Assembly: GCA_942486035.1 (NCBI GenBank)
Contig: CALNXK010000026.1
Coordinates: 2,461,001-2,525,000, forward strand
Reading direction: 5' to 3'
DNA from: Porites lobata
Taxonomy: Eukaryota > Cnidaria > Anthozoa > Scleractinia > Poritidae
Length of the DNA: 64,000 nt
The notes beneath the pieces are model-generated. The model ran no database searches. It worked only from the letters and a program-made list of their open reading frames with translations, and had not been told where the DNA came from. Both the position numbers and the translations under genes were made by a program. Shown here piece after piece: positions 11,871 through 22,935 of the stretch. The first letter of the stretch is position 1. Each line of letters begins with the position of its first letter.

Positions 11871-13627
11871 GTGTTACAGTTATCGAAGGTCTTGTTTCGA
11901 ATTTGGGACACAAAAATCCTAATGGTAGGAGCATTGCTTAAATCATCGTGCAAGGATTTCCAGATATTTGGCCCACTGGACGAAAAAACGGATTTGCCTA
12001 AGTTTGCTAGTTGAGCAAATCTATTGTAAATTTAGAGTACTAATGTTGCTACTTATTTGTTCTTGGTGCAAATTTTGTTCGAAAGTGAAAGTTTACTTTT
12101 CTGCAAAGGTGGCGTAAATGTGGAGTAAATATCAAGTTTACAGATATTTTGTTTCACTTTTGCTCCTCATAGTAAATGTGGTGTTTAGATTCAAATGTGC
12201 CGCCATTTTGTTCTCTGTGTAAAAATCGAACGTCAAAAATGAATGTTTGCTTGATATTTTCTGGCATAGCAAAGTTACTGTGTAAATTTATGGTTACTAG
12301 AGGCGTAAATTTAAGCAAAATATGATCAAAGAACTATCTTTACGACCACTTTAACCAACACTTGCACATTTACCAAACTTCACAGTGTTATTTCACGCAA
12401 GTTTTGTTTTTCCATTGCCCCGTTTCAATCACCATCACATTCTTCTTAAAGTTTATCATATTACTTGCTGCAGCTGGTTATTTCGGGTAAGGCCATCCCC
12501 CCTTTTTTTTCGTTTAGCGTCGAATGCGTTTCCTGAGATTGGGTCGGTGGCTCGGAAAAAAAAAATTCACAAGAAGTCACGGAATGGGAGGCCCTGACGA
12601 AAAACGTTACCATTTACAATTTGGGTGAACAAAATGCACAATATGTGAAAGGTTTGAACCCAGGAGTCATTTCAATAGTAGATTGCAGAGTTTCACCGTC
12701 CGGGTGAGTGTAGTCCTGAATGCACTCCATCGCAAGATCAGCCGCCATGTTTGTTGTTTCCCAGGCTTCCACGTGACTTTGGCACATGCGCGATTTGATT
12801 TACATTGTCACGTGCGGCTTCTGAACCAATAGAATAGTGTAAAATAAACTGTCGTTGAACAGTTCAAATTCACGCGGACTTCACAAGCAATACGGCGTTG
12901 CAAAACGAGTAGTGTTGTTATTTTCAGATAATAGAAATCCTGTCTTTCTATTCAGCTGTTCTATTACGATTTATACCTTTGTTATTTTCGAGAGACAGTG
13001 ATCAGTTGCGATATTCTTCACATAAAGCCTGTTTCCAAGTCATCAACTCAGCTGGATTGCAGAAAGGTATGTTCTTCTTGATATCGTGGTTCGTTTACTT
13101 ACTTTGGTTTTCTAATAACTTTGCGTAAGCTTAAAACCTCAAAGATAAATCTTAAAATTTAAGATGCATGCACAGATATGCCATTGATTGATTCCTTTTT
13201 GTTTACTGCAGAAATAACTGTACTCTTTGTTGCGCATCGTCTTCATTAATGGCATAATATATCTTAAGTAGCCAGATCTTGAGCTGTGCAGGCAAACATT
13301 TCTTTTACACCAATATAAGTCGGTGATGTGACCTTAGCATGTCCATAATTCAGTAATTTGGCTTGTTTTACAGCTGAGTTAATGTGTTAGATCTTTGGGG
13401 TTACTGTACTTTTCAGGTGACAGCACTTGACAAAGCAGTGGTCACTATAATTTATTATTTATGGAGGCGCACGATTCTAGTCAGGTTAGTAATCGCTTCC
13501 TATCTATCGATAGATCGCCATGTCACAATGTCTCCAGTACGGAGATTTCCTGAGAGTTTTTCTTATTTTGGGCAACATTTAAGAATACTAGTCTTGACAA
13601 ACTTGTCGTGTATGTTCTCTTTTGTAG

Positions 13628-14350
13628 CCGAATCGTATTTACTGCACATGCAGCAGCACTTGCTCGACAAAAAGAACAAGTACTGAAGTGTCATGTGGGC
13701 AGGACTGTAAATGTGGGTCTCAGTCAAAGCCGTGTCGAAACAAGGTAATCTGTTCTCGAAAGGTTGATAAAATGTTGGATCTATTGTTGATTTTTATACA
13801 AATTTCTTGAAAGAGGTGCAAATTTGCAATCTTTGGAGAGAAAACGTTTGTTGTTTTAGCAAAGGAAATGTGCTGTAATCCCCACGATCTGTCCTGCAGA
13901 ATTATTATGAGGTCCTGTACTGTGTTAATATATTTTTGGATAAATGCTCACCGATTGTTTTTTTTTTTTTTATGGCAGTATACCTTGTCAGTCTACATTT
14001 TAGTGTCACACTTCTCCTCTACAAATGTAGTCATTATACTGAACAAAAATATACACTATTGTTTGTTTTCCTGATATTTTACCTCTCTTTGACAGGACTG
14101 TATTCAAACTTTGGATGAGCCAATGGTGCACAAACTGTGTGTCAGAAGTCTACAATGTGGATTAGGGAGCATGGACTACATACATAGTCTGCTAATTATG
14201 GACGATGACAATGATAGTGACACTGAGAGTGAGCATTTTGATGTGTACAGAGAAACCCCACAGGAGTCTGAATCCACTGATAGCCAACATGCTTCAGCAG
14301 TTGCGGGACCAGCACCTAACCCTTCTGCTGCATCAAACTCACTTCCCTAG
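13628..14350 (+). CDS. CXC (tesmin/TSO1-like) cysteine-rich exon plus acidic exon
   Basis: Two phase-matched exons, 13,628-13,744 and 14,096-14,350, are joined by a GT-AG intron (CAAG/gtaatc ... gacag/GAC, phase 0). The first encodes 39 residues with spacing C-x-C-x3-C-x9-C-x3-C-x-C-x6-C (YCTCSSTC...CGQDCKCG...PCRNK), the pattern of the tesmin/TSO1 CXC fold, a zinc-coordinating DNA-binding motif. The second is acidic and Ser-rich (MDDDNDSDTESEHFD) and ends at TAG. Upstream exons are probably present between 12.8 and 13.6 kb, but I could not fix them. It lies inside the putative 11.2-kb transposon, where CXC zinc knuckles would suit a DNA-binding accessory protein. Confidence 0.6.
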
Positions 14351-14361
14351 TGTAAATGTAG

Positions 14362-14637
14362 TTTTTGTATTGTTGTGGTCAGAGAAGATGTGTTACAACA
14401 TTTGCAAGGTTCAGCAAGCTTTGTCTCGACCCAGATGTGTTAGAAATCGAGCAGCAGCACAGTGATGATAACAGTACAAGGGCCTTCAGGAAGGCTGCAT
14501 ACAGGCAATTTCTTCTTGATCGTTATGGACATCTAGGGAAGGGTAACAGAAAGGTCTGTCCTTCGTGTGTGGTCAAAACTGTGCGCAGACATTATCCTTC
14601 GCAGACAGGTGTGTACATGGGGTACAGACCCGAATGA
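14362..14637 (+). CDS. P2X7-receptor-tail-like zinc domain, C-terminal half
   Basis: An open frame of ~90 codons reads YCCGQRRCVTTF...KLCLDPDVLE...AYRQFLLDRYGHLGKGNRKVCPSCVV, then RRHYPSQTGVYMGYRPE and stop. This matches the conserved C-terminal half of the Cys-rich domain first known from the cytosolic tail of the P2X7 receptor, which recurs without channel segments in many cnidarian proteins. The expected upstream WC.C..C half is not found in phase, and the frame differs from the preceding acidic exon. A missed exon, a frameshift or a partial copy are all possible. No channel sequence is present, so this is not a P2X receptor. Confidence 0.65.
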   Translation, partial: FLYCCGQRRCVTTFARFSKLCLDPDVLEIEQQHSDDNSTRAFRKAAYRQFLLDRYGHLGKGNRKVCPSCVVKTVRRHYPSQTGVYMGYRPE

Positions 14638-14639
14638 GA

Positions 14640-15480
14640 CAACCACCATGGAACTGTGTTCTGCATCTCACGAGAATAGCTAGACTTGTATTTCCCCAGT
14701 TTGTTCTTTCTCTAGTTCTTCAGAACTTTATTATAATATTTTGTTATTTCTAAGTCATGAACGGAGTCGGCAACCATCTTTTTCATGTTTCCATAACATA
14801 TCCATTTTCACCCCAAGAAAGGTCAATAATAGGCTTATTTCATGTGGAGGGTGGTTGTAAAGGCCAAATTTTGAAAAGAGAGTAGGGGGAAAACCTAAAA
14901 ACCTTCACTCAGGGGATTATAGATTATTTTTCTTCATCCACTCCTTTAGTTTGTTACAATGTTATGCTTTTATTGTAAGACATTTACATCATTTTGTGAA
15001 GTAAAGAAATCAAAGTGTTACATCAGCATGAATTTCAGACGATTGCTGAGAGGAGATGACTCGAAGTAATCGTCTGAAATTCAGGTTAAGTTATGATTTA
15101 CAAAATTTGCAATCAACTTAGTTGTGGTTGTTTCATGAACTGATTTCAAAAATAACAATGCAATGAAATTGTTGTTAGAAAATGTCATCTACAATGGAGG
15201 TCAAAAGTGTTGGGACCTTTTCAGTGATATTAGTAAAACTAGCAAACCCTCTCCCCTCCCACCCCAAATAAAGTTGAATTTTGTGCAAATGGGTGGAATT
15301 CACTGCTTTATTTGGCCACAACATTGCTGGGGGGGGGGGATGACGGAATTAGCCCAAAGCTGATCAAAAAATTGTCATTAGGAGCAGAGTCCTATGTAAC
15401 AGTTACTTGGAAGGGCTTTTTCACACAGTCCCAAGTTCTTTTCTCCTTCATTGTAGTTCTCTGTACTATAATACAGTAGC
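14640..15480. other. Non-coding; contains a perfect hairpin
   Basis: TGAATTTCAGACGATT at ~15,029 pairs with AATCGTCTGAAATTCA at ~15,068. A G-run occurs at 15,329-15,339. Nothing else is supported. Confidence 0.5.
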
Positions 15481-15483
15481 CTG

Positions 15484-15680
15484 CAAAGAAAGTAGTGTCC
15501 CATAGCCCAGGGCCTATGGGTAAGTCAAGTTTTTTGAGGAATTCACATGACAGAATAACAGTGTTAAATCAATTCTGCTCACCAAAAGTGTTGGGGCTAG
15601 TTGAAATGACATCTGGGCTACTAAATGCTACCTTCAGCTTCCCCGAAGCTGTGAAACTGACTTTCTTTGCACTCTGTACA
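15484..15680. mobile_element. Small TIR repeat, family B copy 1
   Basis: It begins TGCAAAGAAAGTAGTGTCC and ends ACTTTCTTTGCA, an inverted 12-bp terminus. A longer copy with the same ends and interior (GGGGCTAGTTGAAATGACAT block) is at 30,069-30,315. Confidence 0.72.
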
Positions 15681-15973
15681 TGTACGTAAAGTATGCAAAC
15701 ATTATTTGTACCATTTTATTTCGTACATCTAAACTTGTTGGTGTTAATAAGGACTGTTAAGTCAGTGACTGACTTAAACATCTGTAGTGGCCGAGCCACT
15801 CAGGCTATCCTCGGTGCAAAATTGCAATCACATAATCATTCATTTTAACATACCCCCCAACACAAAAGAAAAATTAATAACCTTTCAACTTATAAATAAA
15901 CATGAACAAATTACCCATTATCAGCAATTACAGCAAAGTGAGCAAGACGATTGAAAAAGACACATTTCAGCCT

Positions 15974-16911
15974 TTAGGGCAATATCCTACTGATGAAAAG
16001 TTCCAACTTAGTTTTAGATATTTTGAGCAACAACAATTTTCCGTCTGTCCTCTTTGAATTTTTATTACTACTTGAGGAATTCTCTGAATGATCTTCAGTA
16101 CCAGATTGAAATCTGCTCTTACGTGCCATAAAAAGTTCCTTTGAAGGGGGTGCCTGTTTTTCAGCGATGGTGAGAGCCAGCAAAGCAGGGTCGCTTTCAT
16201 TCAAAGACAGCTGCCTCGTAACACTATCAGTATCTTCTTTTCTCATGTTAAAAATCTTCACCATCATCACTGGAATGTACTCAAACTTTTTCTTGACTGT
16301 GATAATTTTCACGTCCCAATCATTTGTTCGCTGATTGTACTTTCTGGTTACTATCTGCTCTCCTGCTTTTGTTGTAGCTGCTTCAAGGTTCATATGGAAA
16401 TTCCAATAAATGGCTGCAAGCTGTTTGCATGCTTTGTGACCTTTGTTACTGTAACACAAGTATGATAACAAAAAGATTACTATTCACAGTCCCTTTATTA
16501 TGTTTGTTTCATAATCTGCATTGTAAAATCAGTCTCAATAAAAGTCGTTTCAAATTTTGGAAATCCTTCCCTTTATTGCTGAGTAGTAAGTGCAGCTGAA
16601 TCCCAATCTGGTAGGTTAGGTTCTAGACTTGATCTTACCAGTCACTGGTTTTGAACCATAAAACTGCCATGCTTTAATAGCTAGCTGGTTGCAGCATGCT
16701 AGGTGGGATTCTTTCTTGTCATGTTTACATGTACATTGTCTATATATTATTATTAGTTCAACTGGATCAAAAAGGTCTCGCATGACATTTGACGAAGTGT
16801 CAAATTTTCCTCGTTTCACAGGCGTTAACATAATAAACAAACCTGTAAGAGTATCGTTTTGAAGTATAAACCAGGGAAAGGCTGTTGGCACACTTGAGTT
16901 TGCCTGTGTGT
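15974..16911 (-). CDS. Transposase-like protein, C-terminal exons
   Basis: Two minus-strand exons. The 3' exon (15,974-16,448) follows a good acceptor (gttacag/T) and encodes ~157 residues: NKGHKACKQLAAIYWNFHMN, then LEAATTKAGEQ, VKKKFEYIPVMM and DPALLALTIAEKQAPPSKEL. The upstream exon (5' end at 16,911, after gattgcag) starts HTGKLKCANSLSLVYTSKRY. The order HTG-x-L ... KR.Y ... LAA.-N-H....A-T matches the C-terminal part of a protein family that is very high-copy in fish and cnidarian genomes and usually read as a DNA-transposon transposase. The catalytic N-terminal part was not found. Its place inside the 11.2-kb element suggests it is that element's own, now partial, transposase. Confidence 0.55.
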
Positions 16912-17742
16912 CTGCAATCAAAGGTAAAAGAACCACTAACCATGAAAAATTTATTGTAATATAATGCATGCAAGGCATTATTGCCATGGAAATGAATGGA
17001 AATGCTACTAGGATTAGCATGCAGTCTCCTTTTTAATGACCAATTTCTATTCTCCAAGTAACTGCAAAGAACTGTGATACATTGTATGACTCAATAAAAG
17101 TCTCCAGAGACACCACAGGAACTGCAATAAATTATGAAAAACTGGAAAAACAATGTGCATTATCTTGGATGACTCTGGTCAATGCTTAATTAAAAATTGA
17201 TCAATAAATGAATCAATCAAAAATTTATCAATCAATGAATATATTAAAAATTAAAATTAAAAATATTAAAAATTAAAATTAAAAAAAAAAAATACCAACA
17301 TGCCAAGAACTGGTTTTATTTAGTTGGTAGTAATATCCTAAGTAAATAAGCTCCCACATCTTGAGAGCCAAAGATTAGACATAAGGGTTGCCTCTCAGCC
17401 AGTGTCACATTTATTGGCAAGAATGTTGTCTCAATAACTAATAATTTCTCAGGAAAAACAATCATTACCAAGGTTTGGTATTTTACCTGAATCGCACGTA
17501 ATATTTAAAACTGTTAAGAAGCTTTGGTTCCAGGATAATTTTCTGGAGGGCCGCAAAATAATAGTAATGTGAAGACATTTATTCAATCTAGAATCAAGTA
17601 CAGCTGCAGTCTCACCTTCAATGTGGCTTCGTTTTGAGGAAGGAACTGGTTTGTGGATGATGCCTCTCTCACTCCTTTTTTACAAACGGTAGATGCACTA
17701 TCCCTGTAAAAGAAAATAGATACATACATTCAAAACAACTGA

Positions 17743-18000
17743 TTAACTCAAAATAAGACCGCCAGCAAACAGATTGAACAGACATTTTACGCATTTACCT
17801 TCTTCTTGTCTCGAGCGATAGAAGATGGGCAGCAAACATGGAATCGTTGTCGTATCCGCACTTGATCCTCGTAGAAACCCAAGATTAGAAAAGTGTTCCA
17901 TCCAACGAAATCCTTTTACGAGTCTTACGCCAGAACTGAAGCCTCGCTGAGTTGCTAGCGAAGATTTTCTTGCGGCCGCTTCCTGATCGGCGACCGCCAT
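17743..18000 (-). CDS. Possible first exon, function unknown
   Basis: An ATG at 18,000 opens a frame of ~66 codons (MAVADQEAAARKSSLATQRG...) to a plausible donor GAAGAAG/gtaaatg near 17,800. A candidate next exon lies at ~17,610-17,705 (acceptor ttttacag), but its open frame does not match the phase, so the join is unproven. It could be the 5' exon of the transposase-like gene downstream. Confidence 0.3.
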   Translation of the reverse strand: MAVADQEAAARKSSLATQRGFSSGVRLVKGFRWMEHFSNLGFLRGSSADTTTIPCLLPIFYRSRQEEGKCVKCLFNLFAGGLILS

Positions 18001-18260
18001 GAGAGGACATTTGTTACCTCCAAACAGTTGACCTCAAATAAGCCGTTGATCAGAGTCATTGAAACAAAAACACACAGGAACCTTCTAAAAGGGCTGTACA
18101 ATAGTAACTAACGTTTAACTATGCGAACTGTTAACGGATGGCTGCGATAAATATTGATAAACTCCTGATATTGAATCACCCGCAGAACTTGAAAAAGTTG
18201 GCGAACGTTTTCAAGATGTAACGCTTCATCGCGCACATGCGCAGTGTGTGACATAGCTCC

Positions 18261-19300
18261 TTTAAATGACAAATGATTCTTATTTCATAAATTGTACCAT
18301 CCAAAACTCTTATGGTTTATACATATGGTTCAGTGATACTGTGAGATCTTAATTTTGGCTCATTTTGCGAGTGACGGCACTTGCCAGATCTTGAAGCCTA
18401 CAGTATGTGTCATTCTGAGTGACCACCGTATTATTGTTCCACATTTAAATGACAATTGATTCTTCTTTCATAAATTGTACCATCCAAAACTCTTATGGTT
18501 TATACATATGGTTCAGTGATATTGTGAGATCTTAATTTTGGTTCATTTTGCGAGTGACGGCATTTTTTTCATTTTCGAGTGAAGCCTCTGTGTCATTCTG
18601 AGTGACCACCGTATTATTGTTCCACATTTAAATAACAAGTGATTCTTCTTTCATAAATTGTACCATCCAAAACTCTTATGGTTTATACATATGGTTCAGT
18701 GATACTGTGAGATCTTAATTTTGGCTCATTTTGCGAGTGACGGCATATGCCGGATCTTGAAGCCTATGTGTCATTCTGAGTGACCACCGTATTATTGTTC
18801 CACATTTAAATGACAAGTGATTCTTCTTTCATAAATTGTACCATCCAAAACTCTTATGGTTTATACATATGGTTCAGTGATATTGTGAGATCTTAATTTT
18901 GGTTCATTTTGCGAGTGACGGGGTATGCTAGATCTTGAAGCCTATGTGTCATTCTGAGTGACCACCGTATTATTGTTCCACATTTAAATGACAAGTGATT
19001 CTTCTTTCATAAATTGTACCATCCAAAACTCTTATGCTGTATAAATATAGTTCAGTGATATTGTGAGATCTTAATTTTGGCTCATTTTGCGAATGACGGC
19101 ACTTGCCAGATCTTGAAGCATAAGTGTCATTCCAAGTGACCACTGTATTACTGTTCCACATTTTAAATGACAATACCTCATTATTTATACCTTTTGTACA
19201 GTTCAATGATGTTGAGGAATCTTTGTTAGTTCATTTTGCGAGTAAATGCTAATTTGGCTTTATCATGCCAAATAACCACAATATTATTAATTAATTATTG
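18261..19300. repeat. Tandem array, ~178-183-bp unit, five full copies plus a partial
   Basis: Units begin with TTTAAATGACAA at about 18,261, 18,444, 18,627, 18,805, 18,983 and 19,162. Each has a conserved core around TAAATTGTACCATCCAAAAC and TTTTGCGAGTGACGG. The last unit diverges and decays by ~19,300. Unit length drops from 183 to 178 bp along the array through small internal deletions. Confidence 0.92.
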
Positions 19301-22300
19301 TTCTAAGCAACATGTTGGTTGCCTTAATGTTACGTTTCTCAGGTTCTGACCGGTTTTACGGTTTATGTGTACAGTTGAGTCATGGCTGTGCTCTGTTAGA
19401 GCCTGGTGACCTGTGGGACACTATCAGTTCTGCTCTTGAATGACAGGGGAATTAATTTATTTCAGTTTTTATTTACACTTAAAAGAGTCTTAATGAAACA
19501 AATGCAGATTCAACAGAAAGAGGCATTTCTGCTCTCTACTTTAACACCTGTTCCAAAAAACATATTATATATTTAATGAAAAAGTTAGTAGGAATAAAAT
19601 GCAGGGAGAAATTTTTCTCACAAATATCTTCAAACTGTTCCTTTGATTAAGAGAGTGTTTTCAGCTTTTAGCATCGTGTCATTGTTCTGCAACCCAATCA
19701 TTTACACTGAGTATGAGCAGTACATGCTTGTTCACCAACTGTGGGTTACTTGTTGGCTGCTAAATCATGGCTCTTCATTTTTCTTTCAGAAAAAAAAATT
19801 AAAGGGGCAATATGCTCTGAGGGAGTCAATTAGCATCAGTTAGTCAGACAAGGACAAGTACCTTGCATATATGTCATCAGAGGAGTCTTTGTCTGAAACA
19901 GCTGTATCAGAGTGGCATGAAGGTAATTCTTCAGGTTGAGATGAGGACCTCCCAAACAGGGAAAATCTCTGTGTAAGGCCACTTTCCTGGCAGAGCATTG
20001 AGGTTAATGGTTTAATGGCCCGGTTGGACCGCAAAGTTGCATGGTGTCAAAGCCAATGAAGTGAAAATAATGGTAATAGAACACACAGTGAGACCAGCAT
20101 CAAACCAAGGAGCACCAGATGATGCTCCTGAGTTTGCTCTGGCACCGACCACTTACAATAGAAAAAGGAACTTGGTCATAAGCATAACACAGATAATTTT
20201 TTGAAGAACATTCAGAAAAGAAGAAGACATTTTAGATAAAAATGTACAAAATAATAATATAACACTCAAGTTGAAGTTGTCATGCATCATGATTCAGTTC
20301 CTTTTCAGTTAAGTTCCTAGAACCATATTCACTCAGTAGACAATTGCACAATTTTTTGAGTTTTGATGAAGACCTACAGTGTAGTAAGTGAATATCCTTT
20401 GACACCCAAGGGAAGGAGCCACATTAAAACTAGGTAAATTACCAAATCTCAAAGTGATTTGTCACAATCCAATGAAGATCTTGCCTGTGTTGCAGACACT
20501 CTAAACCTTCTGTATAGAGCATGCCGTCTGAGAATTAGTGCACAATATCATGTTTGAATCCCACAGGGTCACAAAGACATGCATGTATGTCAGCGTTTTG
20601 TGATTGGCTAGGTTCTTACGGTGTTTGTGATTAGTCCGATTTGAAATAAAGTGTTGACACAAAGTCACATAATCTCAATGACCTTTGTATGGTACGGTGG
20701 AGCCACAAACTCTCCCTTACCAGACAAATGTCTGCAAAATTTGCCATCTTTGCAGAGCTGTCTTTGGTAGTTTGCACCGAATCACTCTGTAACTTTGCAA
20801 CTTTACTAAATTTTAAAAGCCTTCCATCTAGTAGCCTGTAAATGCAGCTGTATTTTCAGTCGTCGTGTCCATTCACCCAACATATGTAATTGGAGATACA
20901 TCTGCATCCATTTTCCACAGTGGTGACAGATCCTAGGGCTACCCTAAGCACGGCCTTAAAAAGTGCCACTCCGAGGACTAAATCTAGCCAATACACCCCA
21001 TAGTAGAGTAATTACTGGACTCCAAATGCCATGATCCTATTTTGTTCGTGGCATATTTTATAAAAAAAAAGTGCAGTTATGTTTTATGCAAAAAAAAAAA
21101 ACCGTGTGTGATTACAGTTTTTTCATAAGCATGGCTTATATTTTAATCACCCACATGCCAATAACAATAATAATGATGATGAATTAAAGAAGTTCTACAG
21201 AGCTTTCATAGTGTATAGATTGTGTTTGGATAATTTGGATATTTAATCAGTCCAATACTGCAAGCAAAACAGCTGATCATGTGAATCAGAAAAAAAATGC
21301 TCAAATGTTTAGGAAATAATTTGATTTTAGTAAAAAAAATAAATGTAATAAATTATTTATGGTCATATAATAATAGAAGAATTTCACCAAATCATATTAT
21401 TTACAGCGATATAATAATAATAATAATAATAATAATACAAGTATTTAACCAAATCAGTGGATAGCAGAGTTGCTTTCATGACCTGAAAAGCTTTTGGCTA
21501 CCTATAGGATGAGAGTAAAATTGGGGTGTCATTTCATGCTATTTTTAGAAGTTTAGCAGTAAATGAAGCACCTGTAAAATAAAATACATGTACATGCTAA
21601 AAAGGTGACAAAATTAACCTTATAAGTGTTTACTGTTGGTAAAAATATATCGAAGTCGTACCCAAATCATAGAAATGCACAGCACTTTCGCATAGTAACT
21701 CATTTTATTTACAAGAAATATTTTTATATAACTGATTTGGTTAAAAATGAATCATACAGATGTATCTCCCCTTGGGGTAAGTGAATAGCACTAGGTACAC
21801 TATATAATATTATTCACTGCCTATTTTGGGTAGTGGGTAATAATTATCAGATGAAAACAAGTTCTTATAAATAATAATTAGAGGAATATCTCTTATCATA
21901 ATAATTTGAGGCTAATTTTATTTCCTGTGGTTGATGTTCTGTCCATTAGTGAGGATGTCACATCTACATTGGGAGTGATGTGTACGTGTTGTCATCGTAC
22001 AACCATTTGCCAATAGTATCAATTGAATCTAGAAAGAGTATATTTGAAGTATACCACTCAAATGGAGTTACGTTTTACCTGTACCAACCTTAGATAATTA
22101 TGAACCAGCTAGTGTTGACTTGCACTTTCAAACCCAATGTACATTCTTATACACTTATGAATTTAGATAGTTTCACATTGTATGTGCTTTTTATTTAAAG
22201 GCATATATTTTGTGGTACATGCAGTGCCCTGCAGAGGCCAATGGAACTTTCTTTTAATTTATCTTGCTTTTTATTGTACAGTGTATATTAAAGATAATAA

Positions 22301-22390
22301 AGTCATTTTATTCTTGAAATTTTGTTTGGTGTCTAAATTGTTTGTCAGTCATTTATGGTACCAAATAAAAATAAGAAACATGTGGATAAT
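19300..22390. other. Interior of the large element; no firm coding sequence
   Basis: An acidic minus-strand frame at 19,840-20,034 (DKDSSDDIYARYLSLSD) could be an exon, but I cannot bound it. (TAA)n lies at ~21,409-21,437. The rest is AT-rich and without recognised content. Confidence 0.4.
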
Positions 22391-22399
22391 GATGTTTTG

Positions 22400-22935
22400 A
22401 TCAAATTTGCTATCTTGAGCGCAAGTGTAAAAAAGTGATATTTTAATCAACTTTGTTTACCTTACTTAAAGTACGGAAAACTGCTATCATGGTAATATTT
22501 GCCATCCTGAGCAAAGATACAGAAGAACTGATATTTGATCAACTTTGCTACAATGGGGAAAAGTATGGGAAACTACTGTTTTGATCATATCTGCCATCCT
22601 CAGCAAAATTGAGAATAAAGTGGTATTTGGCCAAAATAATTTGCTACCCTGAGCAAAACAGTGGCAAACGCCTATTTTGATCATATTTGCCACACTGAGC
22701 AAAGATACGGAAGAAGTGATAATTTGACCTCACTTACTACACTGGGCGATACACAAATAAGGTGAATTTTTGCTCAGATTTACTATCCTGGGCAAAACTG
22801 TTGAAAAATGAGTTTTGGTCACTTTTGCTACATTGAGCAAAAATGTGGCAAATTACTACTTTGACCGAATTTGCTATAGAGAGCAAAAGCATTCAAAAAT
22901 TCATCTTCGATCGCTTTTGCCCATTTGGGCAAAAA
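22400..22935. repeat. ~46-bp array of small palindromes (TTTGC...GCAAA)
   Basis: About eleven diverged units have cores such as TTTGCTACCCTGAGCAAA, TTTGCCACACTGAGCAAA and TTTGCCCATTTGGGCAAA. Core positions are ~22,408, 22,501, 22,548, 22,592, 22,643, 22,689, 22,735, 22,781, 22,829, 22,872 and 22,918, mostly 43-51 bp apart. Single related motifs continue to the element end at 23,189 and recur at 12,003 just inside the left end. Such subterminal repeats are often transposase-binding sites. Confidence 0.75.

Noticed and set aside
14362..14637. A P2X purinergic receptor gene
   Set aside because: Only the cytosolic-tail-like zinc domain is present. There are no transmembrane segments or ligand-binding ectodomain, so it is not an ion channel.
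18240..19300. CRISPR-like array
   Set aside because: Units are ~180-bp direct repeats without unique spacers, in a eukaryotic genome. This is an ordinary tandem array.
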